Origin: Chloroflexota bacterium
Lineage (GTDB): Bacteria; Chloroflexota; Dehalococcoidia; JACVQG01; JAHKAY01
Direction: 5' to 3'
NCBI GenBank assembly: GCA_018825785.1
Contig: JAHKAY010000021.1
Span: 1-37,155, forward strand
DNA: 37,155 nt
Part shown: one piece after another, positions 23,765 through 31,085 of the stretch
How the letters are laid out: every line of letters begins with the position of its first letter
How positions within the stretch are numbered: the stretch's first letter is position 1
The notes under the pieces: model-generated
The model's database searches: none
Seen by the model: only the letters and a program-made list of their open reading frames with translations
Told to the model about the DNA's origin: nothing
Made by a program: the position numbers and the translations under genes

Positions 23765-23974
23765 GTGAAAAACACTGCCATTGCCAAGGTCTTTTATGAC
23801 ATCGGGGACCTGCTGGAGATGAAGGGGGAGAACCCCTTCAAGATAAGGGCCTACCAGAGGGCGGCCCGGGCCATCGAGCACCTGGCCCGGCGGGGCTGGT
23901 GCCAGGCCGGGGATATCATCAACACCTGGCCCCTGGAAAAGGTCAGGGCCTTCTTCAAGAGAGAAAAGGGATGA
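23765..23974 (+). CDS. Stand-alone N-terminal helix-hairpin-helix domain of PolX-type DNA polymerase
   Basis: 69 residues, GTG start, no clear ribosome site. IAKVFYDIGDLLEMKGENPF and KIRAYQRAARAIEHL match the first ~40 residues of bacterial PolX (DNA polymerase beta-like, normally about 570 residues). The rest of PolX (polymerase and PHP domains) is missing, and the tail CQAGDIINTWPLEKVRAFF is not PolX-like. It could be a truncated polX remnant or a small DNA-binding protein that reuses this 8-kDa-like domain. The stop overlaps the start of the next gene (ATGA), so both are probably translated together, which argues that it is functional. Confidence 0.68.
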   Translation: MKNTAIAKVFYDIGDLLEMKGENPFKIRAYQRAARAIEHLARRGWCQAGDIINTWPLEKVRAFFKREKG

Positions 23975-24669
23975 AGCGGGCCAGGAAAGCCCACCCCACA
24001 GGGGGCCATCAGGAAATCATCAAAGAGCTCAAAGAGGAGGTCGGCGGGGGAAAGCACTGGTTCACGGCCCTGCTGGAGGCCATGGGCCGCTGGAAGGAGC
24101 CCGAGGAGATGTACCGTGGCAGGACCTTCCGCTATCTCATCGGGGGCGAGGCCTTTGACTGGCTCCTCCTGGCAGAAAGGCTCAGCTATGGGATAGCGCG
24201 GGACATACCCCAGAAAGAGCTTGAAGACCTCCTCTTCCGCGGGCGGCCTCCCCTGGGTCTCAGCCGGGAGGAGTTTCGCCGGCTCCTGGGCCCGGCCAAG
24301 TATAAGGCCTATCTCAACTACTTCTACGGCATTACCGTGGAGGAGGCCCTCCAGCAGGCGGTGGCGGAAGAGGTGAGAAAGGAGCGGCTGGGGTGGTGCT
24401 GCAACGACGACGAGATGGGGGAGGAGGCCTTCTGCCGCATATACGATATCCCCCGGGAAGAGCTCTGGCAGCGCTTCCGGCGGGAAAAGAAACTACCCCG
24501 AAAGCACTCTCTGAGACTCAGAGACCAGAAGGAGTTCACCTACTGGCTTTTCCGCTACCGGGTAGCCCACAGCGACCAGGCCCGGGTGGCCAGCGATACC
24601 AAGAAGGGCCTGGACTCCCTCCTCCGCCTCTCCACCCCCCTCCACCCCTGGGAGGCCGCCGGACTCTGA
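23971..24669 (+). CDS. Conserved-looking hypothetical protein coupled to the PolX-like domain gene
   Basis: 232 residues from the ATG at 23971, four bases into the end of the previous gene, with GAGAAAAGGG upstream. I do not recognise the family. It is soluble, charged and mostly helical, with RTFRYLIGGEAFDWLLLAER, LGPAKYKAYLNYFYGITVEE, a WCCNDDE segment and a basic C-terminal half (RREKKLPRKHSLRLRD). The paired Cys-Cys followed by acidic residues is a possible metal or active-site feature but is not diagnostic. Coupled translation with a DNA-binding-like domain and the basic tail hint at a nucleic-acid role; this is only inference. Codon use matches the surrounding core genes. Confidence 0.7.
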   Translation: MKRARKAHPTGGHQEIIKELKEEVGGGKHWFTALLEAMGRWKEPEEMYRGRTFRYLIGGEAFDWLLLAERLSYGIARDIPQKELEDLLFRGRPPLGLSREEFRRLLGPAKYKAYLNYFYGITVEEALQQAVAEEVRKERLGWCCNDDEMGEEAFCRIYDIPREELWQRFRREKKLPRKHSLRLRDQKEFTYWLFRYRVAHSDQARVASDTKKGLDSLLRLSTPLHPWEAAGL

Positions 24670-24682
24670 CTCACTTCACCCC

Positions 24683-24711
24683 TTGACGTTTCCTCAACTG
24701 GAAGACATACT
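24683..24711 (+). promoter_or_regulatory. Promoter of the small secreted protein gene
   Basis: TTGACG (24683-24688), 17 bases, CATACT (24706-24711). The predicted start near 24718 leaves a 49-base leader containing GGGAGGAGG before the ATG at 24767. Confidence 0.5.
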
Positions 24712-24766
24712 TAGGCACGATACGAGCCATCGCCTTCTCTCCCAATGGCGTAAGGGAGGAGGACAA

Positions 24767-25351
24767 ATGAGCAGGTTCACAATACTGGCCCTGTCCGTAC
24801 TGGTGGTGCTTATTACTCTGCCTACGGCGGCCCTCGCCCAGCCCATGGTGCACCGTTTCTATGGCACCTCGACGCTGGAGGGGATACCGCCCCCTATCGG
24901 GTCGGCGGTGTTCGGGACGGTCGCTGGGTACACGTACATCACTAATACCATCGATGCCTCAGGCATCTACGTCCTGGACATCGACCAGCCCTTGGGCCGG
25001 ACCTACTCCGGCATGACCGTGACCTTCCGCGTGAGGGGCTACGACGCAACGCAGACGGCCACATGGACGGCCGGGGGGGTTACCAATCTCAATCTGACTG
25101 CCCTCTCAGCGACAACGCCGGCCATTGCCCTGGCGAGCATTGCCGGGAAGTATCGTTATGCTTGGGGTTTTGACGGCCGCACCCAGACTTGGAAGCTCTA
25201 CGACCCGCTCAACCCTGCCTTGAGCGACCTGACCGTGCTGGAGAGGGGGAAGGGCTACTGGATTCTTGCCAATGAGAATGGGACGCTTATCTACAGTGGG
25301 AACAGCTACCCCATATGGAAGGGGTGGAATCTCATCGGCTGGCTGGGCTGA
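24767..25351 (+). CDS. Small secreted protein with C-terminal GWNLIGW-type module
   Basis: 194 residues from the ATG at 24767, with GGGAGGAGG upstream. Residues 1-24 are a signal peptide (FTILALSVLVVLITLPTAAL, cleavage after ALA). Residues about 30-115 form a beta-rich region (YGTSTLEGIPPPIGSAVFG, GMTVTFRVRGYDATQTATW), possibly a carboxypeptidase-regulatory-like or Ig-like fold. The C-terminus (WGFDGRTQTWKLYDPLNP, LERGKGYWILANENGTL, WKGWNLIGW) is a module I associate with secreted and S-layer-like proteins of Chloroflexota and methanogens. No enzyme motif is seen. It probably belongs to the envelope or exoproteome. Its 3' end faces valS with a 37-base gap and no clear terminator. Confidence 0.75.
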   Translation: MSRFTILALSVLVVLITLPTAALAQPMVHRFYGTSTLEGIPPPIGSAVFGTVAGYTYITNTIDASGIYVLDIDQPLGRTYSGMTVTFRVRGYDATQTATWTAGGVTNLNLTALSATTPAIALASIAGKYRYAWGFDGRTQTWKLYDPLNPALSDLTVLERGKGYWILANENGTLIYSGNSYPIWKGWNLIGWLG

Positions 25352-25388
25352 GAAGAAGCTCGGGTCTGAAAGATAACCCTTGTATGTG

Positions 25389-28001
25389 CTACCCCAGCCT
25401 GGAAACCTCCTCCCCCAGCCGTTGGAGCCTGTCGGTGAGGAGGGCGTGTCTGCTTCTTTCCGCCTCCACCACCTCCCGGGGGGCCCGGGAGACGAAGTTC
25501 TCGTCCCTTTGCCGGGCCTCCAGGCGGGTAAGCTCCTGGTGGGCCAGTTCCTTCTCTTTCTCCAAGCGCTGGCGTTCCCTCTCCAGGTCCAACCCCTCCA
25601 GGGGGAGGAGCACCTCCCCCGCCTTGACCACCAGGACAATCCCCCTGTCCCCGGCGGGCCGGGCCCCTTCATAGATGCTGAGGGGCCTCGCCCTCGCCAG
25701 GGCCTCTATGGCCGCGGCATGGGCAGAAAGGTTTGCCCTGTTTCCCCGGGAATAGAGCCGGGCCTCCAGAAATTTTTCCGGCTCAATCTTGCGCTCGGTC
25801 CTGGAGTGGCGGACGGAGCGGATGACCTCTATCACCGCCTCCATCTCCTCCTCCGCTTCGGGGTCAAAGGCTTTCTCATCGGCCCGGGGGAAAGGGGCCA
25901 CCATGATACTTTCGGACCTTCCTGGCCCGGGCAATTTCTGCCAGATTTCCTCGGTGACGAAGGGCATGAAGGGGTGGAGCAGGCGGAGGGAGGTCTCCAG
26001 GACCTCCACCAGGGTGGGCAGGGGGTTCTCCCCCCGCTGGAGCCTCAGCTTGGAGAGCTCCACATACCAGTCGCAGTATTCCCCCCAGACAAAATCATGG
26101 ACGAGGCTCTCCGCCTCACCGAAGAGATAGGCCTCCATCAACCTGTTGGCCTCGGCCACCACCCGGTTCAGGCGGCTCCTGAGCCAGCGCTCCTCCACAT
26201 CCGGGGGTGAAGGTGGCAGGTTGCCATACTGCTCAAGGCTCCTCAGGACAAACCGGGCGGCGTTCCACAGCTTGTTGGCGAAGTTGCGCCCCGCCTCCAG
26301 CTTCTGCGGGGAGAGACGGAGGTCATTCCCCGGCCCCACCCCCATGGTGAGGGCAAAGCGCAGGGCATCGCACCCATAGCGGTCAATAAGCTCCAGGGGG
26401 TTGAGGACATTCCCCTTCACCTTGCTCATCTTCTGTCCCTTTTCGTCACGGATGAGGCCGTGGAGGTAAACGGTGCGGAAGGGCACCTCCCCCGTGTTCT
26501 CCAGCCCCATCACTATCATCCGCGCCACCCAGAAGAAGAGGATGTCATAGCCCGTCTCCATGACCGAGGTGGGGTAAAAGTAGCCGAAGTCCCTGGTGCG
26601 GCGGGGCCAGCCGAGAGTTGAATGGGGCCAGAGAGCGGAGGAGAACCAGGTGTCCAGCACATCGGGGTCCTGGACGATATCCTCTGAGCCGCATTTGCGG
26701 CACTCTTTCGGGTCCTTCATGGCAACCGTTATCCCCTGGCATTTCCCGCAGTACCAGACGGGGATGCGGTGGCCCCACCAGAGCTGGCGGCTGATGCACC
26801 AGTCCCTCAGGTTCTCCATCCAGTTAAGATAGACCTTGACGAAGTGCTCCGGGATGATGCGGATGCGCCCCTCATTCACTGCCTGGATGGCGGGCCGGGC
26901 CAGGGGCTCCATCTTGATAAACCACTGCTTTGAGGCCCAGGGCTCCACCACCGTCCCGCACCGGTAGCAGTGCCCTACGGCGTGGATATGCTCCTCCTCC
27001 TTGACATAAAGTTGTCGCTCTTTCAGGTATTCCAGGAGCCTTTTCCGGCATTCAAAGCGGTCCAGGCCGGCGAAGGGCCCGGCGTTCTGGTTCATGGTGC
27101 CGTCGGGGTTGAGGATGTTCACCAGTGGCAGGCCCTGGCGCTGGCTGATGTCAAAGTCCACGGGGTCGTGGGCGGGGGTGACCTTCACGGCCCCGGTGCC
27201 AAAGGCGGGGTCCACCACCCCGTCGGCAATGATGGGGATGACCCTCTCCACTGCCGGGAGAACGGCCTTCTTCCCCACCAGGGCATGAAAACGGGCATCC
27301 TCCGGGTTCACCGCCACGGCAGTATCCCCCAGGATGGTCTCGGGGCGGGTGGTGGCCACGGTGATATAGCCCTCTTCCCCTTCCAGGAGATAGCACACAT
27401 ACCACAGCTTGCCTTTTACCTCCTGGTGGTCCACCTCTAAATCCGAGAGGGCGGTCTGGCAGCGGGGGCACCAGTTGATAATCCTCTCCCCCCGGTAGAT
27501 GAGGCCTTTTCTATGCAGGCGGACAAATGTGGTTCGGACGGCCAGGGAAGGGCCGGGGTCCATGGTGAAGCGCTCCCTGGCCCAGTCGCAGGAGGCCCCC
27601 AGCCTCTTGTGCTGTTCGGCGATTACCCGGCCATACTTCTCCATCCACAGCCACATCCGCTCCAGGAACTTCTCCCTGCCCAGGTCCCTTTTGGAGAGGC
27701 CCTCGCTGGCGAGCTGCTTCTCCACCACGAACTGGGCGGCGATGCCGGCGTGGTCCCGGCCGGGGAGCCACAGGGTGGATTCCCCCCGCATCCGGTGCCA
27801 GCGGACCATGATATCCTCCAGGGTGGCGGTGAGGGCATGGCCCAGGTGGAGCTCCCCGGTGACATTGGGCGGTGGCATGATAATAACAAAAGGCTCCCTT
27901 TGCGGGTCTATCCTGGGGGTGAAATACCCCCCCTCCATCCACGAGCGGTAGAGGCGCTCCTCTACCTGCTTGGGCTCATAGGCCTTGGGGAGTTCAGGCA
28001 T
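25389..28001 (-). CDS. valS: Valyl-tRNA synthetase
   Basis: 870 residues. The HIGH motif is MPPPNVTGELHLGHAL (HLGH at 52-55). The KMSKS motif reads KMSKV (524-528). The CP1 editing domain includes TTRPETILGDTAVAVNPED. Zinc-type Cys pairs appear in INWCPRCQT and WYCGKCQG/CRKCGSED. A C-terminal coiled coil (LDLERERQRLEKEKELAHQE) is typical of ValRS. It charges tRNA-Val and edits Thr-tRNA. The ATG at 28001 has GGTGA seven bases upstream. It is the last gene of the long minus-strand block, separated from the preceding gene by a palindromic repeat. The Val in KMSKV departs from the usual Ser/Thr but is conservative for the loop. Confidence 0.96.
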   Translation of the reverse strand: MPELPKAYEPKQVEERLYRSWMEGGYFTPRIDPQREPFVIIMPPPNVTGELHLGHALTATLEDIMVRWHRMRGESTLWLPGRDHAGIAAQFVVEKQLASEGLSKRDLGREKFLERMWLWMEKYGRVIAEQHKRLGASCDWARERFTMDPGPSLAVRTTFVRLHRKGLIYRGERIINWCPRCQTALSDLEVDHQEVKGKLWYVCYLLEGEEGYITVATTRPETILGDTAVAVNPEDARFHALVGKKAVLPAVERVIPIIADGVVDPAFGTGAVKVTPAHDPVDFDISQRQGLPLVNILNPDGTMNQNAGPFAGLDRFECRKRLLEYLKERQLYVKEEEHIHAVGHCYRCGTVVEPWASKQWFIKMEPLARPAIQAVNEGRIRIIPEHFVKVYLNWMENLRDWCISRQLWWGHRIPVWYCGKCQGITVAMKDPKECRKCGSEDIVQDPDVLDTWFSSALWPHSTLGWPRRTRDFGYFYPTSVMETGYDILFFWVARMIVMGLENTGEVPFRTVYLHGLIRDEKGQKMSKVKGNVLNPLELIDRYGCDALRFALTMGVGPGNDLRLSPQKLEAGRNFANKLWNAARFVLRSLEQYGNLPPSPPDVEERWLRSRLNRVVAEANRLMEAYLFGEAESLVHDFVWGEYCDWYVELSKLRLQRGENPLPTLVEVLETSLRLLHPFMPFVTEEIWQKLPGPGRSESIMVAPFPRADEKAFDPEAEEEMEAVIEVIRSVRHSRTERKIEPEKFLEARLYSRGNRANLSAHAAAIEALARARPLSIYEGARPAGDRGIVLVVKAGEVLLPLEGLDLERERQRLEKEKELAHQELTRLEARQRDENFVSRAPREVVEAERSRHALLTDRLQRLGEEVSRLG

Positions 28002-28009
28002 CTAATTCA

Positions 28010-28105
28010 CCATCCCCCTGGCCCCCTTCCTCAAGGAAGGGGGGAAAATAAGAATCTGGGGGACACCCCCAAACCCCCGCCAAAGGGGGCAACCCCCTTT
28101 GGAAA
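28010..28105. repeat. Palindromic G/C-run repeat cluster (REP/MITE-like) upstream of valS
   Basis: Three strong palindromes lie within 81 bases: CCCCCTTCC-TCAA-GGAAGGGGG (28022-28043), GGGGG-ACA-CCCCC (28058-28070) and CCAAAGGGGG-loop-CCCCCTTTGG (28080-28102). No open frame is present. The look is that of a dispersed extragenic palindromic element. It lies in the transcript between the nuclease-like gene and valS and could act as a partial terminator or processing site, although no clear T run follows the stems on the minus strand. Confidence 0.6.
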
Positions 28106-28159
28106 CCCCGTAGCCGGGACGCCCAGCCAGAACCCCCAGAAATGCCCCGTCACCGTCCG

Positions 28160-29110
28160 TCATCCGAAGACGTCGTCCAGATTCTCTGCCTTGAGGAGCC
28201 TCTTCAGAACGGCGTACGCGGGGCTTTGAAGCTTCTTCACTTTGCCGCCAATCGCGGCTTTGATCGGGGCAATTTCCCTCGCCTTTTCAGCGAAGTTCAC
28301 AACGAACTTGCCGCGTTCTTCAGGCCACGGTTCCACAGAGCGCACGGGAGCCCAGTGTGTTATAGCAGAGACGGGGGCAACGCGGTATACGGCAATGTAC
28401 TTGATACTTGGGATCTTTCGCTCACTTACGCGAACAGCATACCATCTGTCTTCACCCAAGAACGTCTCCAGAAACCCTTCTTCCTGAGCAGGGACGACGA
28501 TTGTGTCGAAAGGCGCAGGTGGACACTGCACGCGGGACGGCGTCACCAGCGGCTCAAACTGGTGGATGTGCGCAGGCGCCCCGGCCCCAGCCCGGCGGAA
28601 CGTGCGGAATTCGACAACTTCAGGAGGAACAGAAAGCGACAAGTCCGCCAACGCGGGAGCCTCGCTGTCTATGATTACGGCAACCTTGGGTGGCTGGTCA
28701 AGTAGGTCGGAGAGCAATTTGAAGATCTCTCCCCCCTTCCTGCCTTGAAGGTCCGCCTTCACCTGTTCGTCGGCAACTATCTCGCCGTACAACTTCTTCT
28801 TGAGCTCGGCACGCGTTTCGAGTTTCCCCACGGCTGCAAGGAACTTCCCTATCTGTGGCTGAATATGACCATATACGTCGTGGGTGGAAAGCTCCACCTC
28901 CACCACCCACCACTGGTCGGGTTCGAATCTGATGGCGTAGCCATCCGGGATAGAAGCCACTGAGCTTCCGCTGATCTTCGACTTGATGTCGAAATACAGC
29001 GAGCCTTCGCCAAAGATGTCCTCGTGGTGCTCCTTGACCACCTCCTCAAGGGCCTCCTCGTCCGGAGGGATCCACTCCTCGTATTTCACCCCGTCCATGA
29101 GCAACATCAT
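28160..29110 (-). CDS. Uncharacterised protein with PD-(D/E)XK nuclease-like N-terminal region
   Basis: 316 residues. Residues 50-95 show IPDGYAIRFEPDQWWVVEVEL then HIQPQIGKF: Pro55-Asp56, Glu71-x-Glu73 and a following Gln resemble the PD-(D/E)XK nuclease core. The middle is acidic/helical, and the C-terminal 110 residues contain RVSERKIPSIKYIAVYRVAP and SAITHWAPVRSVEPWPEE, a second compact domain I do not recognise. It could be an orphan restriction- or repair-type nuclease; no methylase lies nearby. Its ATG overlaps the coaBC stop by four bases with AGGAGGTGG upstream, so it is expressed with coaBC. Codon use is visibly less C/G-run-biased than in flanking genes and a repeat lies downstream, suggesting recent acquisition. 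Confidence 0.6.
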   Translation of the reverse strand: MMLLMDGVKYEEWIPPDEEALEEVVKEHHEDIFGEGSLYFDIKSKISGSSVASIPDGYAIRFEPDQWWVVEVELSTHDVYGHIQPQIGKFLAAVGKLETRAELKKKLYGEIVADEQVKADLQGRKGGEIFKLLSDLLDQPPKVAVIIDSEAPALADLSLSVPPEVVEFRTFRRAGAGAPAHIHQFEPLVTPSRVQCPPAPFDTIVVPAQEEGFLETFLGEDRWYAVRVSERKIPSIKYIAVYRVAPVSAITHWAPVRSVEPWPEERGKFVVNFAEKAREIAPIKAAIGGKVKKLQSPAYAVLKRLLKAENLDDVFG

Positions 29111-30294
29111 CCGCCACCTCCTAGAAGCCCCGCCACCTTGTCCAGAACCCGGTGGGCTATGTCCGGCTTGGGTAACGGCGGGAGCTTTTGGGCTTTGCCG
29201 GACTTGTCTATGAGCACCGCCTGGCTCTGGTCCTGGGCAAGGGCTGAAATATCGTTGGCCACCACCAGGTCCAGGCCCTTCTCCTTGAGCTTCTTCCTGG
29301 CGTTGGGCACCAGGTCCTCGGTCTCCAGGGCAAAGCCCACCCTCAGGAAGTCGCCCTTCACTTCTGCCAGGATGTCACGGGTGCGCTCCAGCTCCAAAGA
29401 GATAACAGGAGCCTGGCCCCTCTTGAGCTTCTGCCCGGCGTATTTCTTCGGCCGGTAGTCGGCCACGGCGGCGGCCATGAGGAGCACCTGGGCACCTTTG
29501 ACCGCCTTTGCCACCGCATCTTTCATCTCCTGGGCGGTATTCACCGGCACAAACTCCACCCCCACGGGCGGGGCGATTGCTGTAGGGGCGGAGACCAGGA
29601 CCACCTGGGCCCCCCGGTCCCGGGCGGCCTCGGCCAGGGCATAGCCCATCTTCCCGGAAGACCTATTGCTGAGCACCCTTACCGGGTCCAGTGGCTCCTG
29701 GGTCCCCCCGGCGGTGACCACAATTTTCTTGCCCGCCAGGTCTCCACCCCTCCCCAGCACCCATCTGAGGGTGCCGATTATCTTCTCGGGCTCCTCCATC
29801 CGGCCCCACCCTTCCTTCCCCGAGGCCAGGTGGCCATAGGCGGGGCCGACGATGACCAGGCCCCTCTCCTGGAGCTTTTTCAGGTTCTCCTGGGTGGCGG
29901 GGGCCTGGAACATCCCCTCGTCCATGGCGGGGGCGATGACCACCGGGGCCCTGGTGGACAGGACGGTGAGGCAGACCATGTCATCGGCCAGGCCCGAGGC
30001 AATCCTGGCGACGTTGTTGGCGGTGGCCGGGGCCACCACCACGGCATCGGCCAGGTCCGCCAGGGCCACATGCTGGATGCTGAACTCGCCCTGCTCAAAG
30101 ATATCGGTGGTAACGGGCTGGCCGGTGAGGGCCTCAAAGGTGAGAGGTGAGACAAACTCCTGGGCCGAGGGGGTCATCACCACATAGACTTCAGCTCCGG
30201 CCTGGACCAGCTTTGAAGCCAGGTCGGCGGCCTTGTAGGCGGCGATGCCGCCGGTAACCCCCAGGACGAGCTTCTTCCCCTCAAGCGCCTTCAT
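29107..30294 (-). CDS. coaBC: Bifunctional phosphopantothenoylcysteine decarboxylase / phosphopantothenate-cysteine ligase
   Basis: 395 residues. The N-terminal flavoprotein CoaC half has LGVTGGIAAYKAADLA, His75 in QHVALAD and the FMN loop APATANNVARIASGLADD. The C-terminal CoaB half has VVTAGGTQEPLDPVRVLSNR and SGKMGYALAEAA. It makes 4'-phosphopantetheine from phosphopantothenate and cysteine. Two CoaC residues known as important in E. coli Dfp differ: the PAMN Asn125 is Asp (PAMDEGMF), and Cys158 of the ACG loop is Ser (HLASGKEGWGRM). His75 is kept. This may be a lineage variant with a different proton-donor arrangement, or weak CoaC activity. It overlaps coaX by four bases. Confidence 0.93.
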   Translation of the reverse strand: MKALEGKKLVLGVTGGIAAYKAADLASKLVQAGAEVYVVMTPSAQEFVSPLTFEALTGQPVTTDIFEQGEFSIQHVALADLADAVVVAPATANNVARIASGLADDMVCLTVLSTRAPVVIAPAMDEGMFQAPATQENLKKLQERGLVIVGPAYGHLASGKEGWGRMEEPEKIIGTLRWVLGRGGDLAGKKIVVTAGGTQEPLDPVRVLSNRSSGKMGYALAEAARDRGAQVVLVSAPTAIAPPVGVEFVPVNTAQEMKDAVAKAVKGAQVLLMAAAVADYRPKKYAGQKLKRGQAPVISLELERTRDILAEVKGDFLRVGFALETEDLVPNARKKLKEKGLDLVVANDISALAQDQSQAVLIDKSGKAQKLPPLPKPDIAHRVLDKVAGLLGGGG

Positions 30295-31085
30295 TTTTTC
30301 CTCTCCCGGTTCATATCATATATCATCCTCAGGCCGATAAGGGTGAGGTCGGGGTTGACCATCTCAATGACCGGGGTCTCCCGGGCGATAATCTCCGCAT
30401 AGCCCCCGGTGGCGACGGTCCTGGCCTCCCCCCCCAGCTCCTGGCGTATTCTGGCCACGATGCCCTCCACCAGGCCGATATAGCCGAAGATGATACCCGA
30501 CTGCATGGCCGAGACGGTGTTCCGGCCGATGGCGTTTTTGGGCCTGGTAAGCTCCACCTGGGGCAGCTTGGCGGTGCGCAGAAAGAGGGCCTCGGCGGCG
30601 ATGTCAATGCCCGGGGCGATGGCGCCGCCCAGGTAGTCCCCCTCGCGGGAGACAGCATCAAACGTGGTGGCGGTGCCGAAATCAATGACGATTACCGGGC
30701 CGCCGTACAGCCGCTGGGCGGCGGCGGCGTTCACCACCCGGTCCGCCCCCACCTCCCGGGGGTTTTCGGTGGCGAGCTTCACCCCCGTCTTCACCCCCAC
30801 CCCCACCACCAGGGGGGTTATGCCGAAGTAGCGCTCCAGGAGGCTGATAAAGGTAACCTCCAGAGAGGGCACAACTGAGCAGATGACCGCCTCCCGGACC
30901 GAGGCGACGGCGATGTGCTCCAGGGGCAGGAGGTTGAGGAGGACCGAGGCATACTCGTCGGGCATGCGGTGGACCCCGGAGGCGATGCGCCAGGTGGCTT
31001 TGAGCTTTTCCCCGTCAAAGACCCCCACGGTTACATTGGTATTGCCGATATCCAGGGCCAGGAGCAGCCCTTTCTCCTTAGCCAT
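30291..31085 (-). CDS. coaX: Type III pantothenate kinase
   Basis: 264 residues, normal length. LLLALDIGNTNVTVGVFDGE is the ASKHA-type phosphate loop. VGADRVVNAAAAQRLYGGP and VIVIDFGTATTFDAVS hold the catalytic Asp and the pantothenate region, and GGAIAPGIDIAAEALFLRTA is the dimer/substrate segment. It phosphorylates pantothenate, the first step to CoA; the type III enzyme is not inhibited by CoA. It lies next to coaBC, which continues the pathway, and overlaps both neighbours (four bases with coaBC, eight with nnr). Regulation is likely operon-wide. Confidence 0.95.
   Translation of the reverse strand: MAKEKGLLLALDIGNTNVTVGVFDGEKLKATWRIASGVHRMPDEYASVLLNLLPLEHIAVASVREAVICSVVPSLEVTFISLLERYFGITPLVVGVGVKTGVKLATENPREVGADRVVNAAAAQRLYGGPVIVIDFGTATTFDAVSREGDYLGGAIAPGIDIAAEALFLRTAKLPQVELTRPKNAIGRNTVSAMQSGIIFGYIGLVEGIVARIRQELGGEARTVATGGYAEIIARETPVIEMVNPDLTLIGLRMIYDMNRERKK

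Noticed and set aside
26418-26432. KMSKV in place of KMSKS in ValRS as a defect
   Set aside because: The last position of this loop is variable in class I synthetases; all other ValRS motifs are intact.
28010-28105. CRISPR array
   Set aside because: The palindromes differ from one another in sequence and spacing; there are no repeated units with spacers and no cas genes.
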